Assembly: GCF_003269295.1 (NCBI RefSeq)
Contig: NZ_QLTT01000003.1
Coordinates: forward strand, 744,001-808,000
Origin: Lentzea atacamensis
Lineage (GTDB): Bacteria; Actinomycetota; Actinomycetes; Mycobacteriales; Pseudonocardiaceae
Direction of reading: 5' to 3'
DNA length: 64,000 nt
In this document: positions 17,273 to 25,892 of the stretch, one piece after another
Numbering within the stretch: the stretch's first letter is position 1
How the letters are laid out: the number at the start of each line of letters is the position of its first letter
The notes under the pieces: generated by a model
The model's database searches: none
The model's input: only the letters and a program-made list of their open reading frames with translations
Told to the model about the DNA's origin: nothing
Made by a program: the position numbers and the translations under genes

Positions 17273-17650
17273 ATGATGACGAGTACGGAATTCGGTGGTG
17301 TGTCGGCTGATGGTGTGTTGCGCACGCACCAGCAGGGCGGCGCGTTGGTGGTGGAGATGTCTGGAGACGTCGACGTGGCCACGGTCAATCCGATAGCGAA
17401 CGAGCTGATTGGCCTGGTTGCCCGTCGTCCGCGCGCAGTTGTCGTCGACCTGCAGGCTGTCACGCATCTCGGCTCGATCGGCGTCACCCTGCTGCTCGAC
17501 GTCCAGCAATACGCTGACGAGTTGTGCATCCCTTTCGCGACGACGGCGGCGAACCGGGCAGTGCTCAGGCCGTTGCGGCTTGTGGGCGCTGACCGCGTGT
17601 TGCGGCCGCATGCGACGCTGCCGGGTGCGGTGTCCGCGGTGCACGGCTGA
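17273..17650 (+). CDS. STAS-domain anti-sigma-factor antagonist (SpoIIAA-like)
   Basis: A 125-residue protein consisting of one STAS domain. VVEMSGDVDVATVNPIANEL is the first strand and helix, AVVVDLQAVTHLGSIGVTLLLDV the central part with the phosphorylatable Ser in the LGSIG turn, and PLRLVGADRVL the last element. Such proteins release a sigma factor by binding its anti-sigma kinase. ATG 17273 (or 17276) follows a GGGGG stretch; an upstream in-frame GTG at 17216 would add a tail unlike the family. No anti-sigma kinase is adjacent. Confidence 0.87.
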   Translation: MMTSTEFGGVSADGVLRTHQQGGALVVEMSGDVDVATVNPIANELIGLVARRPRAVVVDLQAVTHLGSIGVTLLLDVQQYADELCIPFATTAANRAVLRPLRLVGADRVLRPHATLPGAVSAVHG

Positions 17651-17751
17651 ACAGAACCCTCGCAGCGGGGTTGACGGTCCACAGTGGCCGATCACGCCGT
17701 GCCACAGACCCTGCCCATGCGGATGAGTGAGCACGTGCGACGATCCAGGTC

Positions 17752-18609
17752 GTGGAGGCGGAGATCGTTTCACGTGCGGTGGCCGCGGCGACAACACTGG
17801 CCGGAGAGCTGCATCTGCGGGTCGACCACGCTGCAGTGATTCACAATTCGAACAAGCTCGCCCTACGCCTGTTGCCGTGTGGCGTCTTCGCCCGCGTAGC
17901 ACCGGTGGGGCAAGAGGTAGCCGCGCTCGAGGTCGAACTCGCTCTACGACTCGCTGAAACCGCGTGCCCCGTCACACCGCTGGAGCCCCAGGTTGAGCCG
18001 CGGGTCTACGAACGCGACGGCTTCGCGGTGACCCTCTGGACTTACTACGAGGTCGTGTCTCCTGATCCGGGCTTCCCGGGCGCATACGCGGAGGCGCTCC
18101 AACGCCTGCACACCGGCATGCGAAGCGTCGAGATCGCAACCCCGCACTTCCTGGACCGCGTCGCAGAGGCTGAACGGTTGGTCACGCACCGAGACGAAAC
18201 CCCCGCGCTCACGGAGGCCGACCGGCACCTCCTCCTGGGCACGCTGCAAAGCGCTCGTGAACGGATCCACAGTCGCGGTGTTCCGGAGCAGCTGCTGCAC
18301 GGCGAACCGCATCCTGGCAACGTCCTCAACACCCGTGACGGCCTGCTGTTCATCGACTTGGAGACGTGTTGCCGTGGCCCCGTCGAGTTTGACGTGGCGC
18401 ATGTGCCGGAGGAGGTCAGCGCGCGTTATCCGGATGTCGATCAAGTTCTGCTCGCGGAGTGCCGGCGGCTGGTGCTTGCGATGGTCGCCGCCTGGCGTTG
18501 GGACATCCGTGATGAGTTCCCGGACGGGCATCAGCACGGCCGAGACATCCTGTCCTTGCTCCGCCAGGGTCCGCCGTGGCCCGCACTCGGTGCTCTCGTC
18601 GCCGAGTGA
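17752..18609 (+). CDS. aminoglycoside-phosphotransferase-like (APH) kinase
   Basis: A 285-residue protein of the APH/choline-kinase fold. The catalytic loop LLHGEPHPGNVLNT corresponds to H-G-D-x-x-x-x-N, with Glu replacing the usual Asp, and the metal-binding segment is LFIDLETCCRGP in place of the usual DFD/E-x-x-G. The N-terminal lobe starts at a GTG, with a weakly conserved nucleotide loop. Actinobacterial members phosphorylate small molecules (antibiotics, sugars, choline-like compounds), and many have no known substrate. The HGE and IDLE variants suggest a divergent subfamily rather than a true resistance enzyme. Confidence 0.82.
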   Translation: MEAEIVSRAVAAATTLAGELHLRVDHAAVIHNSNKLALRLLPCGVFARVAPVGQEVAALEVELALRLAETACPVTPLEPQVEPRVYERDGFAVTLWTYYEVVSPDPGFPGAYAEALQRLHTGMRSVEIATPHFLDRVAEAERLVTHRDETPALTEADRHLLLGTLQSARERIHSRGVPEQLLHGEPHPGNVLNTRDGLLFIDLETCCRGPVEFDVAHVPEEVSARYPDVDQVLLAECRRLVLAMVAAWRWDIRDEFPDGHQHGRDILSLLRQGPPWPALGALVAE

Positions 18610-18610
18610 G

Positions 18611-18860
18611 TCAGTTCGCGCGACGACGGCGGGCGAGGCGGAAGCCGCGGTACAGCAGGATCGGCCCGGCGGCCAGCCCGGCCACGGCCCCGATGGCGGG
18701 CGCGATCATGCCCCACACCGCCCAGCCCGGATCGTTGTACGCACCGGGAGGGCGACGCGTTCGGGATCGGCGGGGTCGTGGACAACCGTGATCCGGTCAC
18801 CCGGCCTGGTCGTGGGGGCGGCGTCGCCCAGCGGGATCTGGTGGCTCGCATCCCTGCTGA
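18611..18860 (-). pseudogene. DUF3592-like membrane protein relic
   Basis: On the minus strand the motif PGDRITVVHDPADPERVALP (about 18760-18820) is the hallmark of DUF3592 membrane proteins. After a frameshift near 18750 the C-terminal transmembrane helix can be read in another frame (WGMIAPAIGAVAGLAAGPIL), followed by a basic tail and a stop at 18611. The N-terminal membrane helix is not recoverable. One frame change and the missing 5' part mark it as a pseudogene. Confidence 0.6.
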
Positions 18861-19008
18861 CAGGAGCGTGAAGGCGATGATCAGGTCGAGGGCCCGATGT
18901 TCGGTGCCGCTCCGACGGACAAGCACAGCTCCCTGAGGGATGGACGATCAACGGTCGTGGCAGTCTGGCATCGTCCTGCGGTTCCATCAACCGGTTATCG
19001 AGGTGTCG

Positions 19009-19668
19009 TCACCCGAACATCGTCCATCGCCCTTCGGAGACGACCTCGACGGAGCCGTCGACGACCTTGATGGCTGTCTGTTCGTCGATGGCGTAGGCAG
19101 GGACGCCGATGCCGGCGGCCCACCGCTCTGCGTCGGCCAGGGTGTTCGTGGGAAAGGCGTCCAGATGCGGGAAGATCGCGAAGTCGACGACTCCCAGGGT
19201 GCGGTCGTCCGGCGCAGAATGCCATTCGACGAAGTACTCACCGATCCTGGGCGTCATCACCATGCTTCCGGCACTCACACCCACCCAGACCGTGTCTGGC
19301 AGCGACGGCAGCAGATCTGCCAGCCCGGACTCGCGCATCCAGTGGCACAGGTACGTCGCGTCGCCACCGTCGACCAGGAGCACGTCCGCGTCCCGGACCC
19401 AGGGGACCCATCGCTGCGCGCCGATGGTGGGCAGTGCGGTGAGCTCGAGGACGCCGAGCGATGCCCAGCCCAGGCCGGAGAAATGCCGCCACACCGGCTT
19501 GGCAGCTACGAACTCCTGCACCGATGCCGGACCGCACATCGGGTGACCCCACTGGGCTGTCGGGACGCAGAGGGCGTGGCACTCGGAGATCGGCTTGCCG
19601 AGAAGCTGCACGAGCGCCGTGTGGATGCTCGGGTTCGTGACGCCGCCTGACGTGAGCAAGAGCTTCAC
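19009..19668 (-). CDS. S51-family peptidase (peptidase E-like)
   Basis: A 219-residue cytoplasmic serine hydrolase of the PepE/cyanophycinase family. The nucleophile elbow is WVGVSAGSMV with Ser132. The upstream DADVLLVDGGDATYL segment matches the GG-T-x-x-L loop of the family, and His/Glu triad partners are plausible downstream (FPHLDAF). The GTG at 19668 is chosen because a perfect GGAGG lies six bases before it; an in-frame start 66 bp further up would leave that site inside the gene. Family members cleave N-terminal Asp or cyanophycin-like peptides. It stands alone. Confidence 0.88.
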   Translation of the reverse strand: MKLLLTSGGVTNPSIHTALVQLLGKPISECHALCVPTAQWGHPMCGPASVQEFVAAKPVWRHFSGLGWASLGVLELTALPTIGAQRWVPWVRDADVLLVDGGDATYLCHWMRESGLADLLPSLPDTVWVGVSAGSMVMTPRIGEYFVEWHSAPDDRTLGVVDFAIFPHLDAFPTNTLADAERWAAGIGVPAYAIDEQTAIKVVDGSVEVVSEGRWTMFG

Positions 19669-19989
19669 AGCTGCCTCCAAATCGTGCGCGAAAGGTGGAT
19701 GTGTCTGCAGACTGCGGCCCGAGCTGGGACTCATCGCAGTTCGCGCATCCTGTTGGGAGGTTCTTCAGGTTGCCAGGCGCGATCGTCTTCTGCGCCGACC
19801 GTCCTCGGCTTCGACTGGCGTCACGGCACGACTGGAACTGCAACTCGGACCTCGGCTCCACCACCCCGCAGAGATCGCGACCGCATCGTCGCGAGGCACT
19901 CCGCGACCGCGTCCACGCGGCGATATTCGATCGCTGCCACCCGACCCTCTGCGGCAGCATGAGGAAGCCGAGACGTCCGGAGGGGGCGG
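19669..19989. other. intergenic region without recognisable gene
   Basis: A 321-bp divergent region between the S51 peptidase and the ABC exporter. No homology-bearing reading frame on either strand; presumably it holds both promoters. The right end has a strong ribosome site (GGAGGGGGCGG) for the exporter. Confidence 0.5.
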
Positions 19990-21789
19990 ATGATCCTGCC
20001 AGAATCGGAAAGACCTGTCCGCAAGAACGCGGTGCCGCTCGCCCTGCGCCTGTACGGAAAGGAATTGCGGCGCCACGGATTCATGTCCGTGGGCGCACTC
20101 GTGCTGCCCGCGCTGGGCGTCACGTGTCAGCTCTATCTCGCGCCGTTGGCGGTGGGCGGGCTCGTGGGAAAGCTTGCGGCTGATGGCGACACAGGCCTCG
20201 GCACCGTCCTGCCGTACGTGCTGGCCTTCGGCGGCTTCATGCTGCTGTCGGAACTGTTGTGGCGCATCGGCCTGCACTGCCTCAACCGCGTGGACGGCCG
20301 CGGGATCGAGAACCTGTCCGCCCACGCGATGGACGAGCTGTTGGGGAAGGACGCGGCGTTCTTCCACGACAACTTCGCCGGGTCGCTCACCAAGCGGGTG
20401 CTGAGCTTCGCGTTCCGCTTCGAGGACTTCGTGGACACGCTGGCGTTCAAGATCTTCGCCAACCTCATCCCGCTGGGTTTCGCCTGCGTCGTGCTGTGGA
20501 GCTACAACCCGGTGCTCGTCGCGGTGCTGGTCGGCCTGATCCTGGTCACGGGATGTGTGGTCGCGCCGCTCATCCGCCACCGCCAGCGGCTGGTCGACCA
20601 ACGCGAGGCTGCCATCGCCCAGGTGTCCGGCCACGTCTCGGACACGCTCACGAACATGGAGACGGTGCGGGCGTTCGCCGCCGAGCGGCGCGAGGGCGCG
20701 GAGCACCGGACCCGTGCCGCCAAGCAGCGAACGCTGGCACTGCGGTCGTGGGACTACAACAACCTGCGCATCGACACCGTGATCGCGCCGCTGTCGGTGC
20801 TCACGAACGTGCTCGGCCTCGTGGTCGCGATCGGGGTCAGCGACGGGCTCGGCGTGGAGGCGATCGTGGTGACGTTCGCCTACTTCGGGAACGCGACGCG
20901 GATCATGTTCGAGTTCAACCAGATCTACCGGCAGGTGGAGAGTGCGCTCACCGAGGCAGCGCAGTTCACCGAACTGCTGCTCGACCCGCCGACCGTGCTC
21001 GACCCGAAGCACCCGGAACCGTTGCGCGTGAAGGACTCCCGGGTTCAGTTCGAGAACGTCGTGTTCACGCACGGCGGCGGCGAGCCGCTCTTCGACGGGC
21101 TCGACCTGGACATCCCGGCGGGCACGCGGATAGGGCTCGTCGGCCGCTCCGGCGGAGGTAAGACCACGCTCACCCGGCTGCTCCTGCGGCTGATGGACGT
21201 CGATCGGGGCCGCATCCTCATCGGCGGCCAGGACATCGCCCGCCTGAGCCAGGCCGACCTGCGCGGCCTGATCGGGTACGTGCCCCAGGACCCGGCCATG
21301 TTCCACCGGACGCTGCGCGAGAACATCGCGTTCGCACGGCCAGGCGCGACCGACGCCGAGATCCACCGCGCCGCGCATGCCGCGCACGTGACGGAGTTCG
21401 CGGACGCGCTGCCCGACGGGTTCGACACGATGGTCGGCGAACGCGGCATCAAACTGTCCGGCGGACAGCGGCAGCGGGTCGCGCTGGCACGCGCCATCCT
21501 GCGTGACGCGCCGATCCTGTTGCTGGACGAGGCGACCAGCGCGCTGGACTCGGAGAGCGAGGTGCTGGTTCAGGAGGCGCTGTGGCGGCTCATGGAGGGC
21601 CGCACCGCAATCGTCGTGGCACACCGGCTGAGCACGGTCGTGCGGATGGATCGGCTGATCGTGCTCGACCGGGGCCGGATCGTCGAACAGGGCACCCACG
21701 CGGAACTGCTCGACGTCGACGGGACGTACGCGAAGCTGTGGCGCCACCAGTCCGGCGGCTTCCTCGACGAGGCGGTCGGCACTCGTTGA
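19990..21789 (+). CDS. ABC exporter, fused permease and ATPase (MsbA/MDR type)
   Basis: A 599-residue half-transporter. Six transmembrane segments lie in residues ~25-310, with the coupling-helix region around FFHDNFAGSLTKRVLSF. The ATPase domain from ~345 has Walker A GRSGGGKTT, a Q-loop (GYVPQDP), the signature LSGGQRQRVALARAI, Walker B ILLLDEATS and the switch His in VVAHRLSTV. Such exporters move lipids, peptides or drugs as homo- or heterodimers. No second half-transporter is adjacent. The strong ribosome site GGAGGGGG precedes the ATG. The downstream P450 relic is on the opposite strand. Confidence 0.93.
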   Translation: MILPESERPVRKNAVPLALRLYGKELRRHGFMSVGALVLPALGVTCQLYLAPLAVGGLVGKLAADGDTGLGTVLPYVLAFGGFMLLSELLWRIGLHCLNRVDGRGIENLSAHAMDELLGKDAAFFHDNFAGSLTKRVLSFAFRFEDFVDTLAFKIFANLIPLGFACVVLWSYNPVLVAVLVGLILVTGCVVAPLIRHRQRLVDQREAAIAQVSGHVSDTLTNMETVRAFAAERREGAEHRTRAAKQRTLALRSWDYNNLRIDTVIAPLSVLTNVLGLVVAIGVSDGLGVEAIVVTFAYFGNATRIMFEFNQIYRQVESALTEAAQFTELLLDPPTVLDPKHPEPLRVKDSRVQFENVVFTHGGGEPLFDGLDLDIPAGTRIGLVGRSGGGKTTLTRLLLRLMDVDRGRILIGGQDIARLSQADLRGLIGYVPQDPAMFHRTLRENIAFARPGATDAEIHRAAHAAHVTEFADALPDGFDTMVGERGIKLSGGQRQRVALARAILRDAPILLLDEATSALDSESEVLVQEALWRLMEGRTAIVVAHRLSTVVRMDRLIVLDRGRIVEQGTHAELLDVDGTYAKLWRHQSGGFLDEAVGTR

Positions 21790-21802
21790 TCAGCCGCAGT
21801 TC

Positions 21803-22614
21803 TCACCACGTGACGGGGAGCGACTCCACGCCGTAGATCACCGAGGCGTCGTACATGCGCAGGTCACGGGTGGCTGGGCGGAGCGGGAACAGGCCTTTCA
21901 GCACCTCGTCCAGTTCGGTGCGGGCCGAAGCCGAACGCCACGTGGCCGGCACCGGGTGGGCGGCTCGCGTTGGCGGCGGGCAGCGAAACCACCACGCCCT
22001 CCCTCGCATGCACCGGCACGCGACCGACAGACGTGTCGGCAACCGCCACTCGGCGCGGGCCCGTTTGCACCACGCTCCAGCCGGCCAGCAGGTCTTCCAC
22101 CGAGCGGGGCGGGTCGGTCAGGACGGCCGGGCCGATCATGCTCGACTTCGTCTGCACGCTCGCGGCCACCACCAGGCGCAGGTTCACCACGGCCTCGTCC
22201 TCGGTCAGCTCGCCGGACGCGACCAGCCTGCCCGTAAGGTCGTCGGCCGGACCGCGGCGATCGTCGACTGCACCTCGGACTCCGGCACACCGATCAGACG
22301 CAGGATCACCGCCTGCGGCACCGTCAGTGCGACGACCGGGATCAGGTCGGTGCCGGGGCCCTGCGCTCGCAGATCGGCTACGGCGGAGGCCACGCACGAC
22401 GCGATCAGGGGTCGCATCCGTTCCACCCGGTGCACCGGGAACTCGCCGGTGAACAGCCGCCGCACCCGCCGGTCCGCCGCGGGCAGGCTCGGATCGGCCG
22501 AGAGCACCGGGTCGGACAACGCCTCCCGCGCGTCCTCCATCGAGTCACCAGCCAGGCGGCGGAGCTGTTCTCGGCGGCCACGCGGTACGGCTTGTGATCG
22601 CCCATCGCTGCCAC
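21803..22614 (-). pseudogene. cytochrome P450 pseudogene lacking the heme-cysteine loop
   Basis: P450 sequence is recognisable in three minus-strand frames. N-terminal half: REALSDPVLSADPSLP and VHRVERMRPLIASCVA (about 22300-22520). Middle: a degenerate I-helix (VVNLRLVVAASVQTKSSMIG) and VEDLLAGWSVVQTGPRRVAV (about 22020-22220). C-terminus: ELDEVLKGLFPLRPATRDL and YGVESLPVTW ending at 21803. The heme loop is destroyed: FGFGPH is followed directly by RTELDEVL, so the expected C-L-G-x-x-L-A-R part with the heme-ligand cysteine is missing. At least three frameshifts plus this deletion and a lost start exclude function. Confidence 0.82.
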
Positions 22615-22683
22615 TGCCTCACGCCACTTGTGGCAGCTCGCCTACCGAGTGCCTCGAGCACAGCGACCAGTTCCACGCGAATC

Positions 22684-23976
22684 TCACACGGACATGTGAG
22701 GTGCCTCGTCGGCGTCACCATGCCGAGCCCGCGCCTTTCGTCGCCGTTTCCGGTCGAGCAGCCACATGACCGGCGAGGCGGAGAGCCCGTGCAGCAGGAT
22801 GGACCCGATGATGACCAACCCGACGATCCTCCACACCGTGGTCTGATCGGAGAACTGGCCTTCCTGCAGAGCGTAGGTGACGTAGAACAGCGAGCCGACG
22901 CCCCGGACGCCGAAGAAGGCGATGACCGCTCGTTCTCGCGGTCCTGTTCTGCCTGCGACGAGCCCGATCCACCCGGTCAGCGGACGCACCAGCAACAGAA
23001 TCACGCCGACGACCAGGATTTCGTGCCACCTGACACCGTCGAGCAGGCCGGTGGCGGCAGCGCCGCCGAGGAGAAAGACGATCAGCACCGTGAGCATGCG
23101 CTCGGCCTGTTCGACGTAGCGGTGCAGCACCTGGTGGTAACCGTGGTGACGTTCGCTGGCCCTGACCGCGCAGGCGCACACGAAGACCGCGATGAACCCG
23201 TAACCCTCGATCAGCTCGGCGATCCCGTAAGCGAGAAAGGTCGCGGCGAGGGCGACGAACCCTTCAGCGTGCTCGGCCAGACGCAACTTCTTCGACGGCG
23301 CCGAGAAGAACAGCTTCCCGAGCGCCCATCCGATCACCAGGCCGACGGCAACCCCGGAGACGAGCCGCCAGGCCACGTCGACGGCGAGCCAGTGCGCGAG
23401 CCATCCAGACGGCGCGGCTCCGACGACGCTGATCGCGATGGCGGCGTAGGTGAACGGGAAGGCGAGTCCGTCGTTGAGGCCGGCTTCGGAGGTGAGCGCG
23501 AACCGCGCCTCGTCCTCGTCGGACTCCGGGTTCTCCGCGGGTTCGGCGACCTGGACCTCGCTCGCGAGCACGGGGTCGGTCGGAGCGAGGGCGGCCGCGA
23601 GGAGAACGGAGGCCCCGACGCCCAGGCCGAGCACGCCCCAGCCGAGCAGGCCGACGGCGATGATGGACAGTGGCATGGTGATGGCGAGCAGGCGCCAGGT
23701 GCTCGCCCAACCGCGCAGACTGACCGCGCGGTTCAACGCGAGGCCGGCTCCCATCAACGAGATGATCACGCAGATCTCGGTCACGTGGAGCAGCACGCTG
23801 CTGTGCTGCACGGGGTCGGGATCGGGCAGCGGCTCGACCGCGGAGAAGGTCAGGGCGCCCGCGCCCAGGAAGAGCATCGGCATGGAGATCGGCGCGCGGT
23901 CGAGCAACCGCGGCAGGAGAGCGGCGGCGAGCGTCGCGAGGCCTGCGCCGGTGTACAACAAGGGCCCTGGATCCAC
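22684..23976 (-). CDS. Na+/H+ antiporter, CPA1 family (NhaP-like)
   Basis: A 430-residue membrane protein with about 12 hydrophobic segments. Family marks are APTDPVLASEVQV (the TDP-type unwound helix), EAGLNDGLAFPFTYA (the ND ion-binding pair of CPA1 exchangers) and FGVRGVGSLFYVTYA near the C-terminus. A cytoplasmic basic tail follows. The frame stays open far upstream, but GTG 23976 with GGAAGG seven bases ahead starts the protein at the first membrane helix (GPLLYTGAGLATLAA). It exchanges cytoplasmic Na+ or K+ for protons in pH and salt homeostasis. Confidence 0.9.
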   Translation of the reverse strand: MDPGPLLYTGAGLATLAAALLPRLLDRAPISMPMLFLGAGALTFSAVEPLPDPDPVQHSSVLLHVTEICVIISLMGAGLALNRAVSLRGWASTWRLLAITMPLSIIAVGLLGWGVLGLGVGASVLLAAALAPTDPVLASEVQVAEPAENPESDEDEARFALTSEAGLNDGLAFPFTYAAIAISVVGAAPSGWLAHWLAVDVAWRLVSGVAVGLVIGWALGKLFFSAPSKKLRLAEHAEGFVALAATFLAYGIAELIEGYGFIAVFVCACAVRASERHHGYHQVLHRYVEQAERMLTVLIVFLLGGAAATGLLDGVRWHEILVVGVILLLVRPLTGWIGLVAGRTGPRERAVIAFFGVRGVGSLFYVTYALQEGQFSDQTTVWRIVGLVIIGSILLHGLSASPVMWLLDRKRRRKARARHGDADEAPHMSV

Positions 23977-24314
23977 GGCGCGCCTTCCACTCGAACCTCG
24001 AACGGACCAGATACCCACTTGACCGGGGTGGCGAAACAGCACTCGCCTCGCCGTCAGGTACTTCACCGGGGACCTGTCAGACATCGGGATGGCCGCGTTC
24101 GTGGACGGGTGTGGCATGCGCGCGGCCGCCGAGATCGGCGGTTCACGAGGTGTTGAGCATGGCGGAGGTGCGGGTGAGGCTGCGGAGGGCCACATGGCAT
24201 CGAGCACCTCCTCCAGCCGCGACGGGTCACTGCTCGGCGGGCGGAACGCCCGCCGAACCGAGCAGGACCTCATCGGCACCATCTCTCCACAGTGGACTCG
24301 ATGAGCGGATGACA
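23977..24314. other. intergenic region without supportable gene
   Basis: About 340 bp between the antiporter and the small secreted protein. Open frames exist on both strands but have no family resemblance or ribosome site. A CCACAGTGG motif lies at 24287-24295. Confidence 0.4.
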
Positions 24315-24830
24315 TCACTCCCAGAACACTTGGAGCGCCTCGGATGTCAGCTGAGACAGGCCGTGGGTGGTGCAGTCGGTGTTGGGGTGAACCACCGGAT
24401 AGGCGTTGGCGGTGTCGCCGGCGAGGGGGCCGTGGGTGAAGTAGGCGCTGATCGTGATCCGTCCTGCGGACGGGTCGGTGTTGACGGTGATGTCGAACTT
24501 GCTCTTCTGACCGGTGTTCCAGGTCAGCACGGCCTGTTCGGTGATGGTCATCACGGGTGCGCAGTGGTCGCCGAAGTGCCGGGTCGCCGTTCCCGTCCCG
24601 GTGCGTACACCTGATTTCAAGCGGGTGTACTTCCCGTTGGGCGACTGGCAGTTCACGAGCCCACCGCCGACAGTGGCGTCGGCGGTGGTGTTCGTCGGGG
24701 TCAGCGATGGGGTGAAGTCGAACTGGAAGTTGCCGGTGCAGGTCAGGTCTCCGGTCTCCGCCTGTGCCGGGTGGACCACGGCAACGGTCAGCAACGAGGC
24801 CAAGGCGAGCATGCGAACTGGTCTCTTCAT
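24315..24830 (-). CDS. small secreted protein of unknown function
   Basis: A 171-residue protein with a clear Sec signal peptide (MKRPVRMLALASLL..., cleaved after HPAQA at about residue 24). The mature part is beta-rich, Thr-rich and has four cysteines. It starts GDLTCTGNFQFDFTPSLTP and contains TWNTGQKSKFDITVN. It aligns by eye with the truncated protein at the left edge of the window (1-420), so the two are paralogues. ATG 24830 is preferred over an in-frame ATG ten codons upstream because it gives a normal signal peptide and has AGAAGA in front. The function is unknown. Confidence 0.8.
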   Translation of the reverse strand: MKRPVRMLALASLLTVAVVHPAQAETGDLTCTGNFQFDFTPSLTPTNTTADATVGGGLVNCQSPNGKYTRLKSGVRTGTGTATRHFGDHCAPVMTITEQAVLTWNTGQKSKFDITVNTDPSAGRITISAYFTHGPLAGDTANAYPVVHPNTDCTTHGLSQLTSEALQVFWE

Positions 24831-25103
24831 CACGGGTTCTTCTTCTACTGGGTCCGTCATGCGGTGGAGTGCCGCCAGCCGAGCGAAACATCTGCACGAA
24901 TCGGTGATTCGACACGCTCAACGACGATGATCCCGCCGTGTGTGCGGCAACTGACCGGCATGCAGTACAGGCGTCACCCACACCAGCATCCTCGCCGTGG
25001 TGTTCACCCGCGAATGCAGTTTGATCACCGACGCCCACCAGCCCAGATTCAGCTCAGGCAGTCACAGCCGACTTCGACACCCGCCCAATGCGCGGCCTGA
25101 CGT

Positions 25104-25892
25104 TCAGTCCGTTTCGGACACTCCGTCGAACGTGCACACGAGACCGCCCAGCTCGTCTTGCCACACTCGGCCGCGGACGCCGTAGACCTCGCGCAGCAGT
25201 GCGGCGTCGACCACGTCCTGCGGGACGCCCTCGGCGTGCACTCGTCCGTCCCGCAGCGCCACGACGCGGTCGGAGTAGCGGACTGCCTGGGTGAGGTCGT
25301 GCAGCACCGCGACAACGGTGAGCGAGCGTTCGTGTTGCAGCCGCCGGACGAGGTCGAGGACCTCCAGCTGATGCCGGACGTCCAGGTAGGTGGTCGGCTC
25401 GTCCAGCAGCAGCACCGGTGCGTCCTGGGCCAGCGCCAGCGCGAGCCGGACCCGTTGCCGCTGCCCGCCGGAGAGCTGGCCCACCGGGCTGTCCGCCCAG
25501 TCCTGGGTTCCGGTGTCCCGCAACGCCGCGCGCACCTCGTCGTCGTCCGCCTCGGTCAGCATTCCGAGCGGACCCCGTGCGGCGTAACGACCTTGACGTA
25601 CCAGCTGGCGCACGGTCAGGCCGCTCAACGGTGGCATCGTCTGGGGCAACAGCGCGATTCGTCGTGCGACTGCACGGCGACGCAGGTGCGCGAGTTGTTC
25701 CCCGTCGACCAGCACCCGGCCCTGGTCCGGTGTGTGCAGGCCGGCCAGCACCCGCAGCATCGTCGTCTTGCCACTGCCGTTGCACCCGAGCAGCGTGACC
25801 CACTCCCCGCCGCGCACCACGACGTCCACTCCGCGCAGGACCACCTTGCTGCCGAACCCGGCCCACACGCCTTCGGCGCGCAACTCGCTCAC
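25104..25892 (-). CDS. ABC transporter ATP-binding protein, FepC/FecE type (metal or siderophore uptake)
   Basis: A 262-residue ATPase: Walker A GCNGSGKTT, signature LSGGQRQRVRLALAL, Walker B VLLLDEPTTYLD, switch VAVLHDLTQAV. The DEPTTYLDVRHQLEVLDLV stretch is specific to the iron-siderophore/B12/heme class of importers. GTG start at 25892 overlaps the stop of permease 1 by 4 bp. It is the last gene of a four-gene operon (binding protein, two permeases, ATPase), all joined by GTGA overlaps. It energises uptake of a chelated metal; see the candidate Zur site upstream for the possible metal. Confidence 0.93.
   Translation of the reverse strand: MSELRAEGVWAGFGSKVVLRGVDVVVRGGEWVTLLGCNGSGKTTMLRVLAGLHTPDQGRVLVDGEQLAHLRRRAVARRIALLPQTMPPLSGLTVRQLVRQGRYAARGPLGMLTEADDDEVRAALRDTGTQDWADSPVGQLSGGQRQRVRLALALAQDAPVLLLDEPTTYLDVRHQLEVLDLVRRLQHERSLTVVAVLHDLTQAVRYSDRVVALRDGRVHAEGVPQDVVDAALLREVYGVRGRVWQDELGGLVCTFDGVSETD

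Noticed and set aside
19765..21747. 660-codon minus-strand open frame opposite the ABC exporter
   Set aside because: Composition typical of antisense shadow; the plus strand encodes all ABC motifs.
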